Assembly (NCBI GenBank): GCA_009782475.1 | Contig: WRIZ01000007.1 | Span: 1 to 64,000, forward strand | Source of the DNA: Oscillospiraceae bacterium | GTDB taxonomy: Bacteria; Bacillota; Clostridia; Oscillospirales; UBA929 | Direction of reading: 5' to 3' | Length of the DNA: 64,000 nucleotides | Shown here: positions 31,675 through 41,503 of the stretch, piece after piece | How positions within the stretch are numbered: position 1 is the first letter of the stretch | Layout: every line of letters starts with the position of its first letter | Program-made: the position numbers and the translations under genes | The notes under the pieces: generated by a model | Told to the model about the DNA's origin: nothing | The model's input: only the letters and a program-made list of their open reading frames with translations | Databases searched by the model: none

Positions 31675-32688
31675 TTGGCGGTAAAAACGGAAAAACTAAG
31701 CGGACGCGAAAAGGCGGCCATCCTTCTGATCGCGCTCGGAAAAGATTACTCTTCAAAAATATTCCAGCATCTCAAAGATGAGGAGATCGAGCAGCTTACG
31801 CTCGACATCACCAATGTGCGCCGGATCGACGCCGAAACGAAAGACGAAATCATCAATGAGTTTTATGAGGAATGCCTGACGCAGAACTATATTTCCGAAG
31901 GCGGCATCGACTACGCCCGCGAGCTCTTAGAGCAATCGATCGGGTCGACGCGCGCCCTTGAGTTGATTTCCCGCCTGACCTCTTCCCTTCAGGTGCGCCC
32001 CTTTGATTTTGCGCGGAAGACCGACCCCAATCAAATTCTGAACTTCATCTCAAATGAGCATCCGCAGACCATCGCCTTGATTTTATCCTATCTCGAACCG
32101 TCCACGGCGGCGGCGATATTGAGCAAACTGCCCAACGAAAAGCAGACCCAAGTCGTTGTGCGCATCTCCACGATGGATCGCACCAGCCCCGAGTATGTGC
32201 GCGAAGTGGAGCGTATCCTAGACCGTAAATTGAGCAGCATGGGCGTCGACGACTTCACCGTTGTAGGCGGCATCCAGTCCATTGTCGACATCCTCAACGC
32301 CGCCGACCGCGGCACAGAGCGCAGGGTTTTGGAAGAGTTGGAAGTCGACAACTCCGATCTTGTCGACGAGATCAGACGCAAGATGTTCGTGTTCGAAGAC
32401 ATCATCCGCCTCGACAAACGCGCCATCCAGCGCGTTCTCAAAGACGTCGAGAATGCCGATCTTACGGTTGCCCTCAAAAACGCCACCGAGGAACTGCGCA
32501 GCCTCATCTTTGAGAATATGTCCAAGCGTTTGTCTGAGATGATCCGGGAAGACATGGAATATATGGGGCCTGTGCGTGTGCGGGACGTTGAAGACGCGCA
32601 GCAAAAGATCGTAAACGTCATACGGAAACTCCAGGATGCGGGCGAGATCGTCATCTCGCGCGGCTCGGAGGATGAGCTCATTGTCTAG
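31675..32688 (+). CDS. fliG: Flagellar motor switch protein FliG (TTG start)
   Basis: NEHPQTIALILSYLEPSTAAAILSKLPNEKQTQVVVRISTMDRTSPEYVREVERIL. Confidence 0.96.
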   Translation: MAVKTEKLSGREKAAILLIALGKDYSSKIFQHLKDEEIEQLTLDITNVRRIDAETKDEIINEFYEECLTQNYISEGGIDYARELLEQSIGSTRALELISRLTSSLQVRPFDFARKTDPNQILNFISNEHPQTIALILSYLEPSTAAAILSKLPNEKQTQVVVRISTMDRTSPEYVREVERILDRKLSSMGVDDFTVVGGIQSIVDILNAADRGTERRVLEELEVDNSDLVDEIRRKMFVFEDIIRLDKRAIQRVLKDVENADLTVALKNATEELRSLIFENMSKRLSEMIREDMEYMGPVRVRDVEDAQQKIVNVIRKLQDAGEIVISRGSEDELIV

Positions 32689-33484
32689 TCATACCGTTAT
32701 AAACAATACCATTATCAAGAAAGACCGAACCCGTCTCCTGCCGCCGGAGAAAAGGCGGCCGGTGAATGTTGAAGAAGAAACCGAAGAGACCGCCATCGCG
32801 CGGGAAAGTGACTGGGAATCCGAACGCGACGCTTCTTATCAAGCCGCCTATGACGAAGTGATTGAAGCGGCACAGCAGGAAGTTTCTCTGATCTTGAAAG
32901 ACGCACGGCATCAAGCCCGCGAACTTGTGGAACAAGCCGAGGCCGGAGCCGACAAAGTGCGGGAAACGGCGTATACCGAAGGGTACAATAAGGGGTTTGA
33001 AACAGGGGTTTCCGAAGGCGCCGGCAGGGCGGAAAACGCGCTGGAAGGCCTTTTACGGGAAGGTCAGGATGAAGTTGACCGTGTTTTGGCCGCCGCGTTT
33101 GCCGAGCGGGACAAACTTCTCGATGATATGGAACCCAAAATCCTCCGCCTATCGCTTGATATAGCGCAGAAAATCATCCAACTGGAGCTGGATCAAAACG
33201 ATCAAGCCTTCCTCTCCCTCGTCGCGGCAGCCCTTGACGTCATCAAATGCGAATCACGGGTGACATTACGGATCAACGCCGAACAGCATACAGGAACATT
33301 CCGTTCCAGAGCCGCGGCGCAGATCAAAACGGCGCAGGGGAGCATAGAAGCCGATATTGTCACCGATTTGGGCATTGAGCCGAACGGATGCCTGATTGAG
33401 AACGGGAACGGAACGGTGGATGCGTCTGTCGGCGCGCAGTTGGAGCAGATTGGAAGAAATTTAGGGTTAGAGCAATATGATTGA
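32681..33484 (+). CDS. fliH: Flagellar assembly protein FliH (TTG start, overlaps fliG)
   Basis: Position; AREL...EGYNKGFETGVSEG; ILRLSLDIAQKIIQLELDQN. Confidence 0.85.
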   Translation: MSSHTVINNTIIKKDRTRLLPPEKRRPVNVEEETEETAIARESDWESERDASYQAAYDEVIEAAQQEVSLILKDARHQARELVEQAEAGADKVRETAYTEGYNKGFETGVSEGAGRAENALEGLLREGQDEVDRVLAAAFAERDKLLDDMEPKILRLSLDIAQKIIQLELDQNDQAFLSLVAAALDVIKCESRVTLRINAEQHTGTFRSRAAAQIKTAQGSIEADIVTDLGIEPNGCLIENGNGTVDASVGAQLEQIGRNLGLEQYD

Positions 33485-34778
33485 TTTTGAAAAGGTGACC
33501 AATGCCGTCAATCAAGGCAACTCGTTGAAATACTCCGGCAGCGTACAGGTGATTTCAGGTCTGACGGTGGAAGCCGGGGGTCCGGCCGTACAGATCGGCG
33601 AAATGTGCCGTATATATACGCTTGCGGGTGACCGCTTTATGCCGGCCGAGGTGGTCGGCTTTCGTGACGGACGAGTCCTTTTAATGCCATACGGTGACCT
33701 CAACGGCGTCGGGCCGGGGAGCCGGGTGGTCTCCACCAACCGCACCTTGACCGTCCCGGTCAGCGAATCCTTAAAAGGCCGGGTTTTGAACGGGCTGGGG
33801 CATCCGCTGGACGGCGGGACGGCCATTGTGCCGGAGACGCATGTCCCGGTGGAAAACTCACCGCCCAACCCTCTCAGCCGCCCGATGATCGAAGAAGCCA
33901 TGCCGATGGGGGTACGCGCCATCGACGGGATGCTGACCTGCGGGCGCGGTCAGCGCATCGGTATCTTTGCCGGTTCGGGTGTTGGAAAAAGCACCTTGCT
34001 GGGTATGATCGCCCGCAACGCGAAAAGCGACATCAACGTCATCACCCTAATTGGGGAGCGCGGCCGCGAGGTCAACGGTTTTTTGAAAAACGACTTGGGT
34101 GAGGAAGGATTGAAACGCTCCATCGTCGTGGTGGCGTCAAGCGACCAGCCCGCCCTCATCCGCGCCAAATCGGCCATGGTCGGCACCTGCATCGCCGAAT
34201 ATTTCCGCGACAAGGGTTTGAATGTCTTGCTGATGATGGACAGCCTGACCCGTTACGCGATGGCACAGCGCGAGGTCGGGATGGCGGCGGGTGAACCGCC
34301 TGTCTCCCGCGGCTACACGCCTTCTGTTTACACCGTTATGCCCAAACTGCTGGAGCGGGCGGGCAACGCCCCGGCCGGTTCGATCACGGCTCTCTATACC
34401 GTTTTGGTGGAAGGCGACGACCTCAACGAACCGATCACCGATACGGCGCGCGGCATCCTCGACGGGCATATCGTCCTGTCGCGCCGTATGGCCAACCGCA
34501 ACCACTACCCGCCTATCGACGTGCTGGCGTCCATCTCCCGGCTGATGCCCGACGTGGCGTCAAAGGAGCATTATAAACAGGCCGGACGGCTCAAAAGCAT
34601 GATGGCTGTTTACGACGACGTGCAGGACTTGATCAATATCGGAGCCTATAAAACGGGGAGCAATCCCGACATCGACGCGGCCATTAAGCTGGTCAAGCCC
34701 ATCAATGAATTTTTACAGCAGGAAGTGGCCGACCCCAGCCCGTTTGAATTGACGCTTGAAAAGCTGATGGCGATATGA
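33477..34778 (+). CDS. fliI: Flagellar protein export ATPase FliI
   Basis: GIFAGSGVGKSTLLGMIARN; MMDSLTRYAMAQREVGMAAGEPPVSRGYTPSVY. Confidence 0.96.
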   Translation: MIDFEKVTNAVNQGNSLKYSGSVQVISGLTVEAGGPAVQIGEMCRIYTLAGDRFMPAEVVGFRDGRVLLMPYGDLNGVGPGSRVVSTNRTLTVPVSESLKGRVLNGLGHPLDGGTAIVPETHVPVENSPPNPLSRPMIEEAMPMGVRAIDGMLTCGRGQRIGIFAGSGVGKSTLLGMIARNAKSDINVITLIGERGREVNGFLKNDLGEEGLKRSIVVVASSDQPALIRAKSAMVGTCIAEYFRDKGLNVLLMMDSLTRYAMAQREVGMAAGEPPVSRGYTPSVYTVMPKLLERAGNAPAGSITALYTVLVEGDDLNEPITDTARGILDGHIVLSRRMANRNHYPPIDVLASISRLMPDVASKEHYKQAGRLKSMMAVYDDVQDLINIGAYKTGSNPDIDAAIKLVKPINEFLQQEVADPSPFELTLEKLMAI

Positions 34779-35224
34779 AACGGTTTCGGTTCACCCTGCA
34801 ATCGGTGCTGAACGTCAAGCGGGCTCTTGAAAAACAGCAGATGGGCGAATTGAGCGTTGTCAACGCCCGTATCCGAACCATCGAGCAGAAACGGCAGGAA
34901 TTGATCGGAATCGAGATGAGCCAGCATGAGGGATTCCGGCGGCAAATGACCGAAGGGATGACGTCGGCCGACTTGAAACTGTGGGGTGGAGCCAACCGCG
35001 CCGCCCGAGAGCGGGTCGAGTATCAGGACAAGGTGCTGGAACAGGCGGAAGGCGAACGGATGCGCATCGAGAAAAAGCTGATTGCCGCCATGCAGGAGAG
35101 AAAGATTTTGGAAAAACTGCGCGAAAAGCAATGGGAACAGTACCGCGCCGAACAGCAGCGCGAAGCGGCCGCCGAGATGGCGGAGTTTATCGGCCACGAG
35201 GTTTTTGAAAATCAGGAGGGATAG
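34775..35224 (+). CDS. fliJ: Flagellar export protein FliJ
   Basis: MKRFRFTLQSVLNVKRALEKQQMGEL; coiled coil; ATGA overlap with fliI. Confidence 0.85.
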   Translation: MKRFRFTLQSVLNVKRALEKQQMGELSVVNARIRTIEQKRQELIGIEMSQHEGFRRQMTEGMTSADLKLWGGANRAARERVEYQDKVLEQAEGERMRIEKKLIAAMQERKILEKLREKQWEQYRAEQQREAAAEMAEFIGHEVFENQEG

Positions 35225-35228
35225 GGAT

Positions 35229-35972
35229 ATGGCAGCAGCGGTTAAAGGGACGGACGCGCAAAAGGTGCCGTCGATCGAAGAGCTGGAAAAGGAACTGCTG
35301 GGACCTAAAGGTCCTCAGGAGGAAAAACAGAAAAAGGTCAAAGAAAAAAAGGAAGGCAAAGACGCCGGGAAATTCGGCGTGGCTTTTTTAGCGTCGCTCT
35401 TTTGGGTGACCCTCTTCGGTGCTTTCATCCTCCTCGTTTTGTTCGACCCGACCGAAGGCAATGCCATACGCGGCAAAGTGCTGTTGCTGCTCAACCCGGA
35501 CGCGGAAACAAGGGAAGAATATTATGCCGCCGATTTATATGACATTCAGGAGGCGTGGAAGGATATTCATCAGGAAGAGGACAGATTGCTGCACGAATGG
35601 GACGATTTATATTTATTTGAAGAAGAACTGGATGATTTGGAAAGCGAGTTGGAGAATAAACAGACCGAGCTTGACGATAAATTGGAAAGATTGGATGAGA
35701 TTTTAGCGAAAAACGGCGGGAGCATGACGATCACAGCAGACTTAACCAAGACGGCGAAAGACCTCGAAAACACAACTCCGGCCGCGGCCGCGCGGGCACT
35801 GGAGATGATGGAGATGGAGAACGTTGTGCGGTTATGCTCGATCATCGGTTCAAAGAAAATGGGGCTTATTTTATCCCAAATGGAACCGGAGTTTTTCGCC
35901 GATCTTCTTACAGAGCTAACTGCCTTGGATGATGACGAGTGGGACGACTGGGACGACGACGAGGATTGGTGA
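35229..35972 (+). CDS. MotE/MgtE-N-like flagellar-locus membrane protein
   Basis: Single TM, coiled coil, AARALEMMEMENVVRLCSIIGSKKMGLILSQMEPEFFADLLTELT; tail DDDEWDDWDDDEDW. Confidence 0.7.
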   Translation: MAAAVKGTDAQKVPSIEELEKELLGPKGPQEEKQKKVKEKKEGKDAGKFGVAFLASLFWVTLFGAFILLVLFDPTEGNAIRGKVLLLLNPDAETREEYYAADLYDIQEAWKDIHQEEDRLLHEWDDLYLFEEELDDLESELENKQTELDDKLERLDEILAKNGGSMTITADLTKTAKDLENTTPAAAARALEMMEMENVVRLCSIIGSKKMGLILSQMEPEFFADLLTELTALDDDEWDDWDDDEDW

Positions 35973-35973
35973 T

Positions 35974-37779
35974 ATGCACAAAGATTTTCTTAGGGCGGCG
36001 GCTGTAACGCCGCCTGTCACCCCGGCAAACCCGCGAAAAAACGCTGAGGAAGCTCTGCGCCTGATTGCACGGACAGACGGCGCGGGGCTGATCGTTTTGC
36101 CCGAGCTATCCGTCACAGGCTACACCTGCGGCGACTTGTTCCTCCACGCCGCGCTGCTGGACGCCGCCGAAGAAGCTCTAAGCTGGCTAATACAGAAAAC
36201 AAAAGCCTCCGGCGCGTTGATCGCGGCCGGGCTGCCCGTCCGCCGGGGCGGGGTGCTTTATAATTGCGCCGCTGTTTTTCAAAACGGGCGGCTGTTGGGC
36301 GTTGTGCCGGGAAATCGGGTCGATCTCCGCACTTTCCGTCCAGGCGCGGGATTATCCGGGTCGGTTTCTCTCTGCGGGGAGGACATCCCGTTCGGGGCAG
36401 ACCTGCTTTTTGACGGGGGCGGGGACTTTTCCGTTTCCTTTGAAATCGGAAATGACGTATCGGGAGGCTCGGGCGCGGCTGTCATCGGGAACTTGGCGGC
36501 TTTGGAGGAAGACGCGGGGCAGCGCGGGGCTTGGAGCGATTTGCTGAGAGTCCAGTCGGCGCGTCTAGCCGCGGGCATTGTGTCGGCTTCGGCCGGTAAC
36601 GGCGAATCGACGGGAGACGCCGTTTACTCGGGTGTGAGGATGATTGCCGAAAACGGAACCATCCTTGCTCAAAGCGGCATTGAGGAGAACGAGGGCGTCA
36701 CGGCGATTGAGATCGACCTCGGTCTGCTCGCCTATGAGCGGCGTAAAACAGGATATTGCACATTTACCGAAACGCGTGGTATACCGATCAAATGCGGCGG
36801 AACAGCTGATAAACTAACGCGGGTTTATTCACCTGAGCCCTTTATCCCTGAGGAAAACGACGCCCTCGCCGCTCGCTGTCATGACGTCATGTCGGTTCAA
36901 ATACGCGGATTGCGCACGAGACTTTCCCGCTTGCCGGAAACCGGATTGGTGGTGGCTGTTTCCGGTGGTTTGGATTCCACCCTCGCTTTATTGGCGGCGC
37001 GTCAGGCGGCGAAGCAAGAGCAACGAACCCTGCTCGCCGTGACCATGCCCGGCCCCGGCACAACGGAGCGTACCCGCTCGAACGCCGAGGCTCTTTGCAA
37101 CGCCTTGAACGTCCCCTTACAGACGGTTCCCATCGGGGAGGCGATCACCACACATTTAACCGACATCGGGCATGACGGGCAGCCGGACGTGGTTTTTGAA
37201 AACGCGCAGTCACGGGAGCGCACACAGATCATCATGGACATTGCCAATGCCCATAACAGCATTGTCGCCGGGTCGGGCGACCTCTCCGAAATAGCTTTGG
37301 GGTTCTGCACCTACGGCGGCGACCAAATGAGCATGTACAACGTCAACGCGGGCGTTCCCAAAACGCTGATGCGCCGCATCATCCGCTTTGTCGCCGGAAA
37401 ATCCCCCAAGATTTTGCGCGCGGTGCTTTATGACATTGTTGACACTCCTGTAAGCCCCGAATTGCTCCCGGTCGGCTCGGACGGAACACAGGATCAGCGG
37501 AGCGAAGACATTTTGGGTGATTATCTTGTCCATGATTTTTATCTTTATTGGTTCATCCGTCACGGCTACCCGCGTGATAAACTGCTGATGGCGGCCAACA
37601 GAGCGTTTGAGGGGCGGTATACGCCCGAATCCCTTGCGTCGGTATTGGATGTTTTCGTGACCCGGTTTGCCCGCTCGCAATTCAAACGCAACGCCATGCC
37701 CGACGGCGCGCGCATCGGCAGCGTCTCACTCTCCCGCGGCGACTGGCGGATGCCGGCCGACTTGGAAGGGTTGCTGTAG
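35974..37779 (+). CDS. nadE: Glutamine-dependent NAD(+) synthase
   Basis: LIVLPELSVTGYTCGDLF; LVVAVSGGLDSTLALLAA; AGSGDLSEIALGFCTYGGDQMSMYNVNAGVPKTL. Confidence 0.95.
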   Translation: MHKDFLRAAAVTPPVTPANPRKNAEEALRLIARTDGAGLIVLPELSVTGYTCGDLFLHAALLDAAEEALSWLIQKTKASGALIAAGLPVRRGGVLYNCAAVFQNGRLLGVVPGNRVDLRTFRPGAGLSGSVSLCGEDIPFGADLLFDGGGDFSVSFEIGNDVSGGSGAAVIGNLAALEEDAGQRGAWSDLLRVQSARLAAGIVSASAGNGESTGDAVYSGVRMIAENGTILAQSGIEENEGVTAIEIDLGLLAYERRKTGYCTFTETRGIPIKCGGTADKLTRVYSPEPFIPEENDALAARCHDVMSVQIRGLRTRLSRLPETGLVVAVSGGLDSTLALLAARQAAKQEQRTLLAVTMPGPGTTERTRSNAEALCNALNVPLQTVPIGEAITTHLTDIGHDGQPDVVFENAQSRERTQIIMDIANAHNSIVAGSGDLSEIALGFCTYGGDQMSMYNVNAGVPKTLMRRIIRFVAGKSPKILRAVLYDIVDTPVSPELLPVGSDGTQDQRSEDILGDYLVHDFYLYWFIRHGYPRDKLLMAANRAFEGRYTPESLASVLDVFVTRFARSQFKRNAMPDGARIGSVSLSRGDWRMPADLEGLL

Positions 37780-37798
37780 AAGTTACTTTATTTTCTTG

Positions 37799-37840
37799 TT
37801 GATTAACTTCTGTATATACTGTATAATAGTATATACAGAA
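37799..37840 (+). promoter_or_regulatory. mazEF promoter with perfect 13-bp inverted-repeat operator
   Basis: TTGATT (37799-37804), 17 nt, TATAAT (37822-37827); TTCTGTATATACT-gtataat-AGTATATACAGAA (37808-37840). Confidence 0.9.
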
Positions 37841-37848
37841 GGGAGGCG

Positions 37849-38100
37849 TTGGCTTTGACAGCAACGATCAAACGATGGGGTAATTCGGCCGCGGTTAGAA
37901 TCCCGCGCCATGTTCTCACCCAAGCCAATCTTGAAGAAGGAACCGACGTCGAGATTGTGATAACCAAAGACGGCGAGATCATGCTGCGTGCGATCCGCAA
38001 ACGAAAAAGCATACAAGAACTCTTTGAAGGTTATGACGAAGGCTTTTACAAAACAGAGGAAATGGACTGGGGCAAACCGCAGGGGCATGAAGTATGGTAA
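37849..38100 (+). CDS. mazE: MazE/AbrB-type antitoxin
   Basis: TATIKRWGNSAAVRIPRHVLTQANLEEGTDVEI. Confidence 0.92.
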   Translation: MALTATIKRWGNSAAVRIPRHVLTQANLEEGTDVEIVITKDGEIMLRAIRKRKSIQELFEGYDEGFYKTEEMDWGKPQGHEVW

Positions 38101-38420
38101 AACAGGGAGATATTATAAAGCTCAATCTTTCGCCGACACTTGGTCATGAACAGAGCGGTTATCGGCCTGCCGTTGTCGTCTCCAGCAATTTTGCTATCTC
38201 AAAAACAAATGTGGTTTATGCCGCACCCATCACAAACACGGTGCGGCATTTCCCTCTTCATGTCGCATTGGATGAACGGACGAAAACAACAGGCGAGATT
38301 CTCTGCGAACAAGTGAAGGCTGTTGATTTGACCGCTCGGCAGCATACACTGATCGAACATCTGCCGGACGACATCCTCCAAAGGGTTTTGACTTGCATTA
38401 TTGGTTGTTTCGACGCATAA
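38094..38420 (+). CDS. mazF: MazF/PemK-family toxin
   Basis: KQGDIIKLNLSPTLGHEQSGYRPAVVVSSNF...GEILCEQVKAVDLTAR. Confidence 0.94.
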   Translation: MVKQGDIIKLNLSPTLGHEQSGYRPAVVVSSNFAISKTNVVYAAPITNTVRHFPLHVALDERTKTTGEILCEQVKAVDLTARQHTLIEHLPDDILQRVLTCIIGCFDA

Positions 38421-38448
38421 CAGAGCTCATAGAAGGAGAATTAACCAT

Positions 38449-39303
38449 ATGAAAGCAACAGATTTATATCAAACATTGGCGAAAGATTTCGAGAAACCGG
38501 GGATCGTTGAAACATGGTATAACGAGGATTGGGAGAATAAAGAGCTTATTTGCGGTAATTTCAAAGAGCGCAGCATGGGGTTGCTGTGTGATTTCGCCGA
38601 AAATATACAGAGAGTATATACCGCTGTTTTCCCTTCCGATAAAGTCTTGGCAAAAGTAGTAGAAGACGGCGCAACCGACGCCATGCTCTTCCTGCATCAT
38701 CCGCTGGCGTGGGATTCAAGCAGGGAGCCCGGCGTATTGAATGTTCAGATCAACTCCGGGCTGCTGGAGAAACTGAAAGCCAACCGCGTCTCGCTGTTCA
38801 ATTACCATTTGCCGCTCGATCATATCGGCGAATATTCGGTGAACAGAATGCTGGCCAACGAGCTTGGCATAACGATAGAAAAGCCATTCGGCGAGTTCGG
38901 CGGCGCGGTTTGCGGCATCCTCGGGACGATCGACTGCGACAACGTCCATGAATTGCAGCGCAGGTTTTCAAAGGTCATCGGGCATGAAGCCAAACTGTAT
39001 CTTTACGGCGACGAAAAGATCAAAGACAACAGGGTGGGCATGTGCGGAGGATGCGGGAACGACCGGGGCATTGTGAACCAGTTTTTGGAAACCGGGATCA
39101 ATACCTACATAACCGGGGTGTCCATCAACGGCCTGTATTGGGGCGACGTTCATGAACTGCAAAAGGCAAAGGGCGTAAACGTGCTGGGCGGGACGCATTA
39201 TTCCACCGAGAAATTCGCCTGTATGGCCATGTGCGAGTATTTTCAAAAGCTGGGGCTGCCGTCCGATTATGTGGCGGATGTCCCGTGTTTGGGGGATTTG
39301 TAG
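38449..39303 (+). CDS. Nif3-like dinuclear metal centre protein
   Basis: LFLHHPLAW; LFNYHLPLDHIGEYSVNRMLANELGI; CGGCGNDRG; VLGGTHYSTEKFACMAMCEYF. Confidence 0.85.
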   Translation: MKATDLYQTLAKDFEKPGIVETWYNEDWENKELICGNFKERSMGLLCDFAENIQRVYTAVFPSDKVLAKVVEDGATDAMLFLHHPLAWDSSREPGVLNVQINSGLLEKLKANRVSLFNYHLPLDHIGEYSVNRMLANELGITIEKPFGEFGGAVCGILGTIDCDNVHELQRRFSKVIGHEAKLYLYGDEKIKDNRVGMCGGCGNDRGIVNQFLETGINTYITGVSINGLYWGDVHELQKAKGVNVLGGTHYSTEKFACMAMCEYFQKLGLPSDYVADVPCLGDL

Positions 39304-39321
39304 AAAGGGGGTAATTCTTCT

Positions 39322-39798
39322 ATGAGGGTTCAGAAAATTTATCTCGAAACAACTGTTTTCAATTTCTGCTTTGCAGACGATGCACCCGACAAGAAGTTAG
39401 ATACCCTGCGCCTGTTTGAAGAAATCGCTCAAGGAAAGTATGAACCGTATACATCCGCTGTTGTCATACGTGAAATTGAACAGGACGCCACATCCAAACG
39501 AGATAAAATGCTCGACCTAGTGGAGCATTTTAATATAGCCGTTTTACCGGCTGATGAAGAAACCCGGCGGCTTGCCGCCATTTATGTTGCGGAAAAAATC
39601 ATTCCAGAGAAATACGCGGCCGACGCGCTCCATATTGCGTCCACCACGATTAACGATTTGGACTTTATTGTCAGCTATAACTTCCAGCATATCGTAAAGA
39701 TGAAAACGATAACAATGACTGAAAGCGTAAACCTGCGGGAACGCTATCGCAGAATTGGTATTTACTCACCAACGGAGGTGATCGAGCATGACGAATGA
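39322..39798 (+). CDS. PIN-domain protein (candidate VapC-like toxin)
   Basis: KIYLETTVFNFCFADD; EIEQDATSKRDKMLDLV; ADALHIASTTINDLDFIVSYNFQHIV. Confidence 0.8.
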   Translation: MRVQKIYLETTVFNFCFADDAPDKKLDTLRLFEEIAQGKYEPYTSAVVIREIEQDATSKRDKMLDLVEHFNIAVLPADEETRRLAAIYVAEKIIPEKYAADALHIASTTINDLDFIVSYNFQHIVKMKTITMTESVNLRERYRRIGIYSPTEVIEHDE

Positions 39799-39973
39799 AC
39801 CAAAAGCAGTCAGAGAAGTGCATGAGATACGTCTAAAACTCCAAGAACAAACAAAAAACATGACAATTTTGGAAGAAATCGCATTCTATAACAATGCCGT
39901 AACAGAAAGCGAAAAACGACGGGGCAGGATGTTCAAACGCCCTGATAGCAAGCAAATACGCAAGGTAATATGA
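39788..39973 (+). CDS. Small basic protein overlapping the PIN gene (candidate antitoxin)
   Basis: 61 aa TNEPKAVREVHEIRLKLQEQTKNMTILEEIAFYNNAVTESEKRRGRMF; 11-nt overlap. Confidence 0.6.
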   Translation: MTNEPKAVREVHEIRLKLQEQTKNMTILEEIAFYNNAVTESEKRRGRMFKRPDSKQIRKVI

Positions 39974-39979
39974 ATAACT

Positions 39980-40028
39980 ACTGCCCGTTAGAATTGGATC
40001 ATTTACTAACGGGCAGTCTATATTTTTA
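39980..40028 (+). terminator. Intrinsic terminator
   Basis: ACTGCCCGTTAG...CTAACGGGCAGT then ctatattttta. Confidence 0.8.
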
Positions 40029-40058
40029 TCATGTAAAATGGCACAAGGAGGATGGAAA

Positions 40059-40886
40059 ATGGACTGGACAAACCGGATCAACGCGGTGGTGGATTATGTC
40101 GAGGCGAATCTGCGCGGGGAGATCGACCCCGGGGAGATCAGCCGTATCATGGCTTGCCCGTACAACGTGTTTCAGCGTTCGTTCGTACAGATCACAGGCA
40201 TCACGCTGGGCGAATATGTGCGGCGCAGAAAGCTCACTTGCGCCGCTGTCGATGTCAAGAACACCGAAGACAAGCTCATAGACATCGCCATGAAATACGG
40301 CTATGAGTCGTCGGACGCGTTCACGGTTGCCTTTAAGCGGCTGCACGACGCCGCCCCGGCGGCGGTCAGGAAAGGCACGGCCGAGCTGAAATTCCATGCC
40401 CGTCTTCACTTTACGTTAACGGTCAAAGGAGTGTCGGAAATGAACTACCATGTGGTGGAAAGAGAACCCTTCACGGTCATCGGGCGGCGGAGAACGACGC
40501 CGGACGGCGGCGGTACATGGGGCGTTGCCCGCGAAGACGGCAGCATTGAGCAAATGACGAAGATGGAAACAGGCAATCCCTTCCTAGGCCTTTGTTTCGG
40601 GTTCGGTGAGGACGGCAGCAACGACTATATGGTCGGCATTGAGTACGGCGGGGATGCGGTTGAAGGGCTGGAAAGCTACACCTATCCCGCGTCGAAATGG
40701 CTGGTCTTTGCCGATGAGGGGGCATTGGATCAAAATGTACTCGGCAGGACATGGGACAGAATTTACGGGGAATTTCTGCCGCAAAGCGAATACAAGCAGG
40801 CCGACCTGCCGACCATCGAAAGTTATCTTGTTTGGGATAACGAAAAGAAGTTCTGTAAAATAGAAGTCAGGATCCCGGTGGAATAA
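40059..40886 (+). CDS. AraC-family regulator with GyrI-like effector domain
   Basis: NRINAVVDYVEANLRGEIDPGEISRIMACPYNVFQRSFVQITGITLGEYVRRRKL; NYHVVEREPFTVIGRR. Confidence 0.88.
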   Translation: MDWTNRINAVVDYVEANLRGEIDPGEISRIMACPYNVFQRSFVQITGITLGEYVRRRKLTCAAVDVKNTEDKLIDIAMKYGYESSDAFTVAFKRLHDAAPAAVRKGTAELKFHARLHFTLTVKGVSEMNYHVVEREPFTVIGRRRTTPDGGGTWGVAREDGSIEQMTKMETGNPFLGLCFGFGEDGSNDYMVGIEYGGDAVEGLESYTYPASKWLVFADEGALDQNVLGRTWDRIYGEFLPQSEYKQADLPTIESYLVWDNEKKFCKIEVRIPVE

Positions 40887-41456
40887 TCACGTAAACAACT
40901 CCGGGAACTGTTGACGCAGCCCGGCGGAGAAAAAGTCGGCCATCATCATGGCTTCCTGCTCCACCATATCGAATGCCTTTATATCAGCCGGATAGTCGCC
41001 CGCAAGCCGCAGGGCGGCTTCCTGTTTTGTCAGGTCAAGATGTTTATACAGCATGGCGCGCAAGGCTTCATAATCGTAATGCGGATTGATGCCGCTGAAC
41101 GCTTTGGCCATCTCGTCGGCGTTTTTGTACCACTCGGTGTTTTTCGCCTCAGCTTGCGCCGTTTGCCCGTCCCGCAGGGCTGTCACCAGCTCGGCGGCGA
41201 TTTGGAGATGCTCGGTCAGCAATTTGACGATGACCGCGACGGTTTCCGGCGGGTAGTAATCGGCGAAAACCTTCCCGATGTCGGCGGGGTTTTGCATCAG
41301 CCGCGCTTGCGTGGCGGCCAGATCGCTCCGCTTTTCGATCAAACTGAGCAAAAACATCCGCGTCCAGTAGACATGCTGGCTCCACGCGAGGCGCATCTTG
41401 TCGTTGAGAATGACCTGCTTTTCAATGAAATACGGCTGTGCCTGAGGATAAAACAT
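40887..41456 (-). CDS. Conserved hypothetical helical protein
   Basis: 189-aa ORF, all-helical character, no recognised motif. Confidence 0.5.
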   Translation of the reverse strand: MFYPQAQPYFIEKQVILNDKMRLAWSQHVYWTRMFLLSLIEKRSDLAATQARLMQNPADIGKVFADYYPPETVAVIVKLLTEHLQIAAELVTALRDGQTAQAEAKNTEWYKNADEMAKAFSGINPHYDYEALRAMLYKHLDLTKQEAALRLAGDYPADIKAFDMVEQEAMMMADFFSAGLRQQFPELFT

Positions 41457-41503
41457 GAGGAACCGCTCCTTTATCGTTTTGCCCTCAGCCTATGCCGCCG
41501 CTT

